5,810 nucleotides of DNA, taken from assembly GCA_009782025.1 (NCBI GenBank), contig WQUQ01000113.1, positions 1-5,810 on the forward strand, read 5' to 3'. Source of the DNA: Desulfobulbus sp. (GTDB lineage Bacteria > Pseudomonadota > Gammaproteobacteria > Burkholderiales > Rhodocyclaceae). This document shows positions 1-5,710 of this stretch, piece by piece (the first letter of the stretch is position 1; each line of letters opens with the position of its first letter). A program made the position numbers and the translations under genes. Below the pieces are notes generated by a model. That model saw nothing but the letters and a program-made list of their open reading frames with translations, was not told the origin of the DNA and did not search any database.

Positions 1-110
1 GGGCTTCTCGCTTCGCGCCGTGGTCAGGTTTGAGCACATTGCGGCCTGCGCCTCCCGCGCCGGCTTCATGCTACCCTTCACCTCCTGCCCGACCCGATTT
101 CCGACCGATC

Positions 111-554
111 ATGACCCACGACGAACCGCCTGCCGTCACGCCGCTTGATCCCCGCGCCCTGCTCAAGGATTTGCAGGCGCGCTTCGCTGTTTTTCGCAAT
201 CACAGCCCGCTGGCCATCGGCATCGACAAACAGGTGCTGGCCCAAATGCCGGATCTGGAAAAAAAGGCCCTGCGCCTGGCCATGCGCAGCCATACCATCT
301 CGACCCGTTACCTGAAGGAGATGGAAAAAGCGACCGTGCGCCTGAACCTCGACGGCACGCCAGCCGACGCCGTCACCGAAGAAAACCGCCAGCACGCCGC
401 CGAACTGTTGCGCCAACGCTTCAAGAAGCAGAACGAGCAGCGGCGAGCGACACAAGCCGCCGCCAGGGCCGCCGAAGCGGCGGCCAAAGCGGAAGAACTG
501 CGCACCGCCAAGCTCAATCAGTTGGCCGAGAAATTCGGTCGCAAGGGTCGCTGA
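111..554 (+). CDS. proQ: ProQ/FinO-domain RNA-binding protein
   Basis: Small RNA chaperone of the ProQ/FinO family, a cytoplasmic protein that binds structured sRNAs and mRNA 3' ends. The 147-residue product has a FinO/ProQ domain at about residues 15-108. Family landmarks are the segment ending 'FAVFRNHSPLAIGI' (25-38), 'RLAMRSHTISTRYLKEM' (55-71) and 'RLNLDG' (77-82). The C-terminal tail (about 106-147) is rich in Ala, Lys, Arg and Glu, likely helical and basic, as is common in short betaproteobacterial ProQ proteins. The ATG at 111 is chosen because the frame can be extended only to a TTG at 30, and that extension is a low-complexity Pro/Ala/Ser stretch unlike the family. No clear Shine-Dalgarno sequence precedes 111. 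I see nothing else supportable in bases 1-110. The family call is confident. The symbol is by domain only; several ProQ-like paralogues can exist in one genome. Confidence 0.88.
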   Translation: MTHDEPPAVTPLDPRALLKDLQARFAVFRNHSPLAIGIDKQVLAQMPDLEKKALRLAMRSHTISTRYLKEMEKATVRLNLDGTPADAVTEENRQHAAELLRQRFKKQNEQRRATQAAARAAEAAAKAEELRTAKLNQLAEKFGRKGR

Positions 555-573
555 CGCGGCGCCGGGCCGATCA

Positions 574-1086
574 ATGAAGTGGTTGCTTTCCATCTTGCTT
601 TTTGCCGCTGTCGATTACAGCTTTGCCGAGCCAGCGCTTTCTGCTGATAACAAAGCTCACTTGCTCAAAATCATGAGCGAAGCCCTCCGTGACAGAGTCA
701 TCACGGAGCAGGAATATGAGCAGTCGATTTCCTGGGTCAACTCAGCGCCGTGCGCTGGCGTCGACCGTGGGCTGACCACTCGCCGGAAAGCACAATTGGA
801 AGCCGCCATAGCCAGGCAGCAAAAGCTGGAAAAAGTCACCGTGTACAAATCGTTCAAGCGTGATGGTTGGTCTATCGTGTTTTCGGACGCCAGCGTTGGT
901 GATAGTCCCTACTTCTTCTACTCAACAGACCCGGTAAAGGGCGCCAAACCCTTGGCTGTGTGGAGTGGCGCCGCGACAATCCTTGAAACCAGCGAGATAG
1001 CGGACTGGGTGAAAATAAATGCTCCTGGTATTCCAGAACGGTTGGCGGATTGCTTTGCCTGGCATGTCACGCTGAGTTCAGAATAG
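574..1086 (+). CDS. Hypothetical exported protein
   Basis: I do not recognise this 170-residue protein. It begins with a likely Sec signal peptide: Lys2, a hydrophobic core at 3-12, and a probable cleavage after the 'SFA' at 16-18, so the mature protein should be periplasmic or secreted. Residues 24-54 look helical ('ALRDRVITEQEYEQ'), followed by a second charged helix around 66-88. The C-terminal half ('GWSIVFSDASVGDSPYFFYS', 98-117) looks beta-rich. The mature part has just two cysteines, C60 and C160, which could form a disulfide. There is no lipobox. The ATG lies 19 bases after the proQ stop with no convincing ribosome binding site, so translation may rely on read-through from proQ. Base composition is visibly lower in GC than the flanking genes, consistent with acquired or fast-evolving sequence. 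No function can be assigned. Confidence 0.7.
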   Translation: MKWLLSILLFAAVDYSFAEPALSADNKAHLLKIMSEALRDRVITEQEYEQSISWVNSAPCAGVDRGLTTRRKAQLEAAIARQQKLEKVTVYKSFKRDGWSIVFSDASVGDSPYFFYSTDPVKGAKPLAVWSGAATILETSEIADWVKINAPGIPERLADCFAWHVTLSSE

Positions 1087-1165
1087 GCCCAGCTCATCAT
1101 TCGGGTCTGCGCAAAAGCTGGGCAGGCCGGTGAATTCAGATGTTATGTTTTCGCACGAGCCTGCC
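1087..1165. other. Convergent intergenic region with two overlapping dyads
   Basis: Directly after the stop codon of the exported-protein gene there is an 8-bp perfect inverted repeat, GCCCAGCT at 1087-1094 with AGCTGGGC at 1116-1123 (loop 21). A second 7-bp perfect inverted repeat, GGCAGGC at 1121-1127 with GCCTGCC at 1159-1165 (loop 31), shares bases 1121-1123 with the first, so the two stems cannot form fully together. Position between convergent genes suggests a transcription end region for one or both strands. Neither stem is followed by a clear run of T, so this is not a textbook intrinsic terminator. Confidence 0.35.
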
Positions 1166-1187
1166 ATAGGTTATTGACATGGCTCCG

Positions 1188-1463
1188 TCATTCGCCCGCC
1201 TCATAGCGGGCCAGCGTCACCCCGGCATGAGTCAGCACCTCGCGCAAAGCCTTGATGTCGGTACGCGAACAGGTGCTGCTGTTGTGCGGGTGGTGCAGGT
1301 AGCCTTCATGGCGGTTCAGCGTGACCTTGAAACGGGCGCCGTGAGCCGGTTCGACGTCGGCTCCGAGGTGATGCAGCAGCGACTCGACTTCGCGCCAGTG
1401 GACATTGGCCGGCGGTGGATCATGGAAAATGCTGCGCAGCAGGTGGGCGTGTTTGTGACTCAT
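1188..1463 (-). CDS. HicA-like small protein (orphan)
   Basis: The 91-residue product resembles the HicA/YcfA dsRBD-like fold of type II toxin-antitoxin RNases. It has an N-terminal 'LLRSIFHDPPPANVHWREVESLLHHLGA' type segment (8-35), beta-strands around 'ARFKVTLN' (43-50), a 'YLHHPH' motif (55-60) and a final helix (68-82). The ATG at 1463 is preferred over an in-frame GTG at 1493 because GGAG lies 7 bases upstream of it and the family begins here. The usual HicA catalytic histidine sits in a Gly-Ser-x-His context. The corresponding position here reads 'HGARFKV', without the histidine, so RNase activity is doubtful unless the 'HHPH' residues substitute. No HicB antitoxin gene is visible on either side. 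It lies 49 bases downstream of the sigma-54 activator on the same strand and may be co-transcribed with it. Family membership is moderately sure; function is not. Confidence 0.6.
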   Translation of the reverse strand: MSHKHAHLLRSIFHDPPPANVHWREVESLLHHLGADVEPAHGARFKVTLNRHEGYLHHPHNSSTCSRTDIKALREVLTHAGVTLARYEAGE

Positions 1464-1498
1464 GATGGCGCTCCGGTGAAAAGGGGAACTCACCCATT

Positions 1499-1519
1499 AT
1501 TCCATTTTTAAATCAGCCG
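1499..1519. repeat. Solo copy of the inverted-repeat element terminus
   Basis: This 21-base stretch matches 5713-5733 at 20 of 21 positions, differing only at 1509 (T) versus 5723 (C). At 5713 it forms the left end of an inverted-repeat element. Here no element interior follows, because the adjoining bases are activator coding sequence. The bases 1513-1515 within the repeat supply the activator's stop codon on the minus strand, so the repeat defines the 3' end of that gene and runs into the 49-base gap before the HicA-like gene. It may be a remnant left by excision or deletion of an element. Confidence 0.6.
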
Positions 1520-2832
1520 GCGCGACCAGTTTGCAGCTTGCGATACAGGGTGCGCGGGCTGACGCCCAGACGACTGGCCAGAGCGGCCGGATCGCCATCC
1601 GGACGAGATCTGGCCCAGGCGAGGTAACGCCGTTCGAGCGTGGCCAGGTCGACCACTTCGGACAGGCGAAAGGCGTCGTCGCTGACTGGCGGCGCCGCTG
1701 GTACGGCATCGGCCGGATCGTCGAGGTGGGCGATGTCGATCAACTCGCCGTCGGCCAGCAGCGTTGCCCGCTCGATCAGGTTGCGTAGTTCGCGGATATT
1801 GCCGCTGAAACGGCGACCGGCAAGCCAGGCCAGCGCCGCCGGCGAGAAGCGGCGGCGGCACTGGCGGCCGACCCGTGCGAGCAGCGAATTGGCCAGCAGC
1901 GGAATGTCCTCCGCTCGCTCGTGCAGCGCCGGGATGTGAATCGGGAAGGTGTTGATGCGAAAGTACAGGTCGCGGCGAAAGCTCTCCTCCTGCACCATGG
2001 CGCGCAGGTCGCGGTGGGTGGCGGTAATCAGGCGGAAATCGGCGGGTAGCCATTCCAGTCCGCCGACCCGGCGATAGGTGCCGGTCTCCAGGAGGCGCAG
2101 CAGCTTGACTTGCAGCGTCAGCGGCAATTCGCCAATCTCGTCGAGAAACAGCGTGCCGCCGCTGGCAGCCTCGACCAGCCCCTGCTTGCGATGCGCGGCG
2201 CCGGTGAAGGCACCCTTCTCGTAACCGAATAATTCGCTCTCGAACAGCGTCTCGGTCATGCCGGCGCAGTCGACGGCGACGAAGGGACCGGCTGCGCGGG
2301 CGCTGGCCTCGTGGATGGCGTGGGCGACCAGATCCTTGCCGGTGCCGGTCTCGCCGAGCAGCGACACGGCGGCATCGGACGGGGCGACGCGCAGCACTTT
2401 GTCGAGCATGGCGACGAAGGCCGGCGAGCGGCCGACCAGGCCCCACGCCGCCGGCCGGCTACTGGCCTGGCGGACGATGCGCATGGTTTCGACGAAGTAG
2501 GCGATCCGCCCCTTATCGTCGCGGATGGGCATGGTTTCGACAGCGACGTGCTCGTCGCCGCGCGGCGTATGGTGCAGATGCAGCACCCGCTGCGATGCCC
2601 CGGCTTCCAGGCTGAGCTTCAGCGGGCAGGATTCGCCGGCCTGGTCGCAGGGTACGTCGAAGCGGTGCGAAACCTCGTAGCAGAAGCGCCCGGCAACCGC
2701 CGTACCACCCGAGAATTCGCGCAAATAGGCGGCATTGGCGGCGACGATACGGTAATCGGCATCCATCACGATGCGCGGCTCGGGCAAGCTGTCGAGAAAG
2801 GACAGCAATTCACTGAGGATGGGGGAGTTCAT
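1513..2832 (-). CDS. Sigma-54-dependent activator (PAS, AAA+, Fis HTH)
   Basis: The 439-residue bacterial enhancer-binding protein would activate RNA polymerase-sigma-54 by ATP hydrolysis. An N-terminal PAS domain (about 8-120) carries three cysteines in a C51-x10-C62-x6-C69-P arrangement. The AAA+ domain (about 131-355) has Walker A GETGTGKD (160-167), the sigma-54-contacting GAFTGA loop (207-212), Walker B 'LFLDEIGE' (228-235) and the arginine-finger region 'RRDLYFRIN' (286-294). All are intact, so it should be a competent activator. A Fis-type helix-turn-helix closes the protein (about 414-434, '[17 protein letters not shown]'). There is no receiver domain, so control is by direct sensing through PAS rather than phosphorylation; the cysteines suggest a redox, metal or Fe-S signal (inference). 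It diverges from ccoG across a region with sigma-54 promoter architecture, and a dyad starts 9 bases upstream of its ATG, suggesting autoregulation. The specific regulator name is not recognisable. Confidence 0.92.
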   Translation of the reverse strand: MNSPILSELLSFLDSLPEPRIVMDADYRIVAANAAYLREFSGGTAVAGRFCYEVSHRFDVPCDQAGESCPLKLSLEAGASQRVLHLHHTPRGDEHVAVETMPIRDDKGRIAYFVETMRIVRQASSRPAAWGLVGRSPAFVAMLDKVLRVAPSDAAVSLLGETGTGKDLVAHAIHEASARAAGPFVAVDCAGMTETLFESELFGYEKGAFTGAAHRKQGLVEAASGGTLFLDEIGELPLTLQVKLLRLLETGTYRRVGGLEWLPADFRLITATHRDLRAMVQEESFRRDLYFRINTFPIHIPALHERAEDIPLLANSLLARVGRQCRRRFSPAALAWLAGRRFSGNIRELRNLIERATLLADGELIDIAHLDDPADAVPAAPPVSDDAFRLSEVVDLATLERRYLAWARSRPDGDPAALASRLGVSPRTLYRKLQTGRAG

Positions 2833-2840
2833 GTCGAATT

Positions 2841-2876
2841 TGTCACTTTAGCCAATCGATACTGGCAATAATGACA
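2841..2876. promoter_or_regulatory. Candidate activator binding site (36-bp dyad)
   Basis: An imperfect dyad has 12 of 18 complementary pairs around an axis at 2858.5. Outer arms TGTCA (2841-2845) and TGACA (2872-2876) and inner arms GCCA (2851-2854) and TGGC (2863-2866) share the same axis. It lies about 110-150 bases upstream of the predicted ccoG transcription start, the usual distance for an enhancer site of a sigma-54 activator, and only 9 bases from the activator's own start codon. Assignment to this activator is inference. Confidence 0.4.
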
Positions 2877-2919
2877 CAAAATCCCTGTGCCGCCTGTGAG
2901 CAATGGGGCATGTGGAGCA

Positions 2920-2932
2920 TAAGCCATTGATT
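2920..2932 (-). promoter_or_regulatory. Candidate IHF binding site
   Basis: The minus strand reads AATCAATGGCTTA, a full match to the IHF consensus WATCAANNNNTTR. It lies between the dyad at 2841-2876 and the -24/-12 element at 2962-2977, centred near -62 of the predicted start. This is where IHF commonly bends DNA to bring a sigma-54 activator to the polymerase. A match to this consensus is expected by chance about once per 30 kb on both strands in unbiased sequence, so its presence here is suggestive. Confidence 0.45.
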
Positions 2933-2961
2933 CGTTTCGATTTACTTGGGCAGAGCGAGTC

Positions 2962-2977
2962 AGGCACGCATCTTGAT
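2962..2977 (+). promoter_or_regulatory. Candidate sigma-54 (-24/-12) promoter for ccoG
   Basis: The sequence AGGCACG-CATC-TTGAT matches the consensus TGGCACG-N4-TTGCW at 10 of 12 specified positions, with the GG (2963-2964) and the G at -13 (2975) correctly spaced. The deviations are A for T at the first base and A for C at -12, the latter in an otherwise conserved dinucleotide. The predicted start is near 2988, giving a leader of about 190 bases to the preferred ccoG ATG. Divergent placement from a sigma-54 activator gene makes the match more credible. Confidence 0.5.
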
Positions 2978-3179
2978 TAAAGACATTCCGGAAACCGGCG
3001 GCAACCACGGACTCGCGCCCCCACGCACGCAGCGCCGCGGCGATTGACCGGCAAGTCATCCGATGGCATTTCCCTTCCAACTCGCCCCGCAGGCCAGCTT
3101 GGTGCCGCCGGATCGCCCGGACAATCAGCCCGACCGGTTTCCGCCCGACCAATCGTCTGCGAATCAATCCCCCCGTTCA

Positions 3180-4595
3180 ATGAGCCAGCCCGCCAGCCCC
3201 TCCCGCCAGGAACCCGATCCCGCCCCCATCTCCTTCTACGAGAAACACAAAGTCATCTACGCCAAGCGCGCCCGCGGCTATTTCGATAACTGGCGGATCG
3301 CGCTGGTACTGTTCACCCAGATCATCTTCTACGTCACCCCGTGGCTACAGTGGAACGGCCGCCAGGCGGTACTGTTGCACCTGGTCGAGCGCAAGTTCTA
3401 CATTTTCGGCGTCGTCTTCTGGCCGCAGGACGTGATCTATCTCAGCGCCCTCTTGATCGTCTCGGCCTATGCGCTGTTTCTGGTCACCGCCGTGGCCGGC
3501 CGGCTGTTCTGCGGCTACGCCTGCCCGCAGACGGTCTACACGCAAATCTTCATGTGGATCGAGAACTGGGTCGAAGGCGAGCGCAACGCCCGCATCAAGC
3601 GCGACAAGGGGCCGCGCGACGCATCCTGGCTGCGCATCAAGCTGACCAAACATCTGCTGTGGGGAGCGCTGGCGCTGTGGACCGGCTTTACCCTGGTCTG
3701 CTACTTCACCCCGGTCAGCGAACTGACCCAGTCGGTACTGCACGGCACCCTGGGCGGCTGGGAAATCTTCTGGATCTTCTTCTACGGCGGTTTCACCTAC
3801 CTGATGGCCGGCTTCCTGCGCGAGCAGGTGTGCAAGTACATGTGCCCCTATGCCCGCTTTCAGAGCGTGATGTTCGATCCCGACACCCTGATTATCTCCT
3901 ACGACCCCGAGCGCGGCGAACCGCGCGGCGTGCGCCGCAAGGATGCCGCCCCGACAACGGCCAGGCGCGGCGACTGCATTGATTGCGACCTGTGCGTGCA
4001 GGTCTGCCCGACCGGCATCGACATCCGCAAGGGGTTACAGTACGAATGCATCGGCTGCGCCGCCTGCATCGACATCTGCGATCAGGTCATGGACAAGGTC
4101 AAGCAGCCGCGCGGCCTGATCCGCTACTCGACCGAAACGGCGATGGCCCAGCACCTGTCGCGCCAGGACATCCTGCGCCATATCGTGCGCCCGCGCATCG
4201 TGCTGTACACCGCCATCCTGCTGCTGATTACCGGCCTCGCCGGCTGGTTCCTGACGCATCGCATGCCGCTCAAGGTGGACATCATCCGCGACCGCTCCGT
4301 GCTCGCCCGCGAAGCCGACGACGGCCGCATCGAGAACGTCTACATGCTGCAAATCATGAATACCGAGGAGCGGGCGCATCGCTACCGGGTGACCGTCGAC
4401 GGCCTGCCCGGCGCCGAGATCGCCGACGGCAACGAAGTCGACGTCCCGGCCGCCACGCTGCACGGCTTCAACGCCGTCGTCCGCGTGCCGCCCGAGGCCG
4501 GCAAGCAAGGCGCCAACCCGATCCACTTCGAGATCGTGGCCATCGACAACCCGGACATCAAGGTGCGCGAAAAAGCCTCTTTCCTGTTACAGTAA
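3180..4595 (+). CDS. ccoG: Cytochrome c oxidase accessory protein CcoG
   Basis: CcoG (FixG/RdxA family) is a membrane-bound iron-sulfur protein that reduces Cu(II) to Cu(I) for building the copper centre of cbb3-type oxidases. The 471-residue product has transmembrane segments near 37-55, 85-107, 158-178, 195-213 and 338-358. Two membrane-associated CxxxCP motifs (C111/C115 and C218/C222) precede two ferredoxin-like four-cysteine clusters (C266, C269, C272, C276 and C290, C293, C296, C300). A C-terminal Ig-like FixG domain spans about 365-471. All expected metal ligands are present. The ATG at 3180 is chosen because the product then has the usual family length and starts just before the conserved 'FYEKHKVIYAKRARGYF'. 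An in-frame ATG at 3063 would add 39 Pro-rich residues. Neither start has a clear ribosome binding site. No ccoNOQP or ccoHIS genes are in view, so this copy sits away from the usual oxidase cluster. Confidence 0.95.
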   Translation: MSQPASPSRQEPDPAPISFYEKHKVIYAKRARGYFDNWRIALVLFTQIIFYVTPWLQWNGRQAVLLHLVERKFYIFGVVFWPQDVIYLSALLIVSAYALFLVTAVAGRLFCGYACPQTVYTQIFMWIENWVEGERNARIKRDKGPRDASWLRIKLTKHLLWGALALWTGFTLVCYFTPVSELTQSVLHGTLGGWEIFWIFFYGGFTYLMAGFLREQVCKYMCPYARFQSVMFDPDTLIISYDPERGEPRGVRRKDAAPTTARRGDCIDCDLCVQVCPTGIDIRKGLQYECIGCAACIDICDQVMDKVKQPRGLIRYSTETAMAQHLSRQDILRHIVRPRIVLYTAILLLITGLAGWFLTHRMPLKVDIIRDRSVLAREADDGRIENVYMLQIMNTEERAHRYRVTVDGLPGAEIADGNEVDVPAATLHGFNAVVRVPPEAGKQGANPIHFEIVAIDNPDIKVREKASFLLQ

Positions 4596-4612
4596 TTTGG
4601 CAGCGAGTGGTC

Positions 4613-4630
4613 TTGTCACAGCCCTGTCAT
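4613..4630 (+). promoter_or_regulatory. Direct heptamer repeat resembling a Pho box
   Basis: TTGTCAC (4613-4619) and CTGTCAT (4624-4630) are separated by 4 bases, the 11-bp periodicity of PhoB sites (CTGTCAT-N4-CTGTCAT). The second heptamer is perfect and the first matches 5 of 7. It lies in the 80-base gap between ccoG and the thioesterase gene. The spacer is GC-rich rather than AT-rich and no good -10 box follows at the expected distance, so the call is weak. Confidence 0.2.
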
Positions 4631-4675
4631 CCCCTCGGCTGAACATGACCACACCGTTCAGGAAAAGGAAACCGC

Positions 4676-5146
4676 ATGCACGCCTTTCAGGATTACTACC
4701 CGGAAAACGTCGCCCATTGCTATGGCTGCGGTCGCTTGAATGAGCACGGGCACCAGATCAAGACCTATTGGGACGGCGACGAGACGGTCACCCGCTTCCA
4801 GCCGAAACCCGAGCACACCGCCATTCCCGGTTTCGTCTACGGCGGTCTGCTGGCCTCGCTGATCGACTGCCACGGCACCGGCACCGCCGCCGCTGCGATG
4901 TACCGCGCCGAGAACCGGCCACTGGACAGCCTGCCGGCCTTCCGCTTCGTCACCGGGACGCTGCGCGTCAGCTACCTGAAACCGACGCCGCTCGGGCCAG
5001 AGCTGGAAATCCGCGGCCGGGTCAAGGAAATCAAGGGGCGCAAGGTGCTCGTCGAAGCCACCGTTCATGTCAACGGCGTCATCACCGCCGAGGGCGAGGT
5101 GGTCGCGCTGCAAATGCCGGACGACTTCGTCGCCGGCAAACCCTGA
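4676..5146 (+). CDS. PaaI-family hotdog-fold thioesterase
   Basis: The 156-residue cytoplasmic protein is of the PaaI/4HBT acyl-CoA thioesterase superfamily. Its N-terminus has the subfamily signature 'HCYGCGRLNEHGH' (14-26). The central hotdog helix 'GFVYGGLLASLIDCHG' (52-67) carries the Gly-Gly turn and Asp64, the likely catalytic acid. Strands at about 90-101, 109-118 and 122-146 complete the fold, with 'LRVSYLKPTPLG' (96-107) typical of the family. A Shine-Dalgarno sequence, AAAGGAA at 4664-4670, lies 5 bases before the ATG. It starts 80 bases after ccoG and ends 38 bases before the hemerythrin gene, all on the same strand. The substrate cannot be told from sequence. A metabolic link to CcoG is not obvious and the pairing may be only positional. 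Confidence 0.87.
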   Translation: MHAFQDYYPENVAHCYGCGRLNEHGHQIKTYWDGDETVTRFQPKPEHTAIPGFVYGGLLASLIDCHGTGTAAAAMYRAENRPLDSLPAFRFVTGTLRVSYLKPTPLGPELEIRGRVKEIKGRKVLVEATVHVNGVITAEGEVVALQMPDDFVAGKP

Positions 5147-5184
5147 CGTTAAAAACCATACCATCACAATGGAGACAAACACAC

Positions 5185-5676
5185 ATGGCCTATCTGAGCT
5201 GGAACGACGATTTGACTATCGGCATCGAAGTCATCGACAGGCAGCACAAACGCATCGTCGATTACATCAACGAACTTCACGATGCTGTAAGCATACCAGG
5301 GGCCAGTGAAACCCAGCGCCGGGTCGCCGCCGTTTTGAACGACGCCATCGACTACACGGAATCGCATTTTTCATTCGAGGAAGCGATGCTGGAGGAGGTG
5401 AATTACGAATTTCTGCACGCGCACAAAAAAATCCACGAGGCATTCGTGCACAAAATGCAGAAATATCAGGAGCGCATCGGGCGCGGCGAAAATATCGCGG
5501 CGGAGTTGAATGACACCCTGAAGCTCTGGCTCATCAGGCATATCAAGGGCGAAGACAGGGCTTACCGCGAATGGTTCAGCCAAGCCGGGAAGGATGACGG
5601 CGTCGATCTGGGACAATTTCAGCAGCGGCTGAAAAGCGAGAAAAAAAGCTGGTTCACGCGCCTTTTCCCTGGGTAG
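5185..5676 (+). CDS. Bacteriohemerythrin
   Basis: The single-domain O2-binding di-iron protein has 163 residues. All seven ligands of the family are visible with canonical spacing: H21, H61, E65, H80, H84, H119 and D124 (motifs 'DRQH', 'HFSFEE', 'HAHKKIH', 'HIKGED'). The family's N-terminal 'LSWNDDLTIGIEVID' is present, fixing the start at the ATG at 5185, preceded by GGAGA at 5171-5175 with 9 bases of spacing. After the four-helix bundle there is a tail of about 30 residues ending 'KSEKKSWFTRLFPG', basic and aromatic, longer than in minimal hemerythrins and possibly a membrane or partner contact. The protein likely stores or delivers O2, or senses it, in the cytoplasm. Its position behind ccoG fits microaerobic respiration. 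The reading frame is open well upstream, but that extension overlaps the thioesterase gene and is not hemerythrin-like. Confidence 0.93.
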   Translation: MAYLSWNDDLTIGIEVIDRQHKRIVDYINELHDAVSIPGASETQRRVAAVLNDAIDYTESHFSFEEAMLEEVNYEFLHAHKKIHEAFVHKMQKYQERIGRGENIAAELNDTLKLWLIRHIKGEDRAYREWFSQAGKDDGVDLGQFQQRLKSEKKSWFTRLFPG

Positions 5677-5710
5677 CTGCATACCTGTCGCATCCCGGCT
5701 TCCGGCTGCG

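Noticed and set aside
30..110. N-terminal extension of the ProQ protein from a TTG
   Set aside because: The added residues are low-complexity Pro/Ala/Ser with no family similarity, and the ATG at 111 gives a normal product.
1464..1493. GTG start adding 10 residues to the HicA-like protein
   Set aside because: The ATG at 1463 has a GGAG 7 bases upstream, while the upstream GTG has no such signal.
1508..2446. Long minus-strand open frame (312 codons) inside the activator gene
   Set aside because: It overlaps the PAS/AAA+ activator in another frame and its product is an Arg/Pro/Gly-rich shadow with no domain, as expected in GC-rich DNA.
2927..2940. FNR/ANR-like box (TTGAT-TCGT-TTCGA) upstream of ccoG
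   Set aside because: Only 8 of 10 consensus bases match, it overlaps the perfect IHF match, and no sigma-70 -10 element lies at the distance expected for FNR activation. It remains possible but weaker than the sigma-54 reading.
3341..4642. Two consecutive plus-strand open frames overlapping ccoG
   Set aside because: Both are Arg-rich shadows in the +2 frame of ccoG, which has every expected family motif.
4596..4675. Terminator between ccoG and the thioesterase gene
   Set aside because: No stable stem followed by a T-run is visible, so the genes may be co-transcribed.
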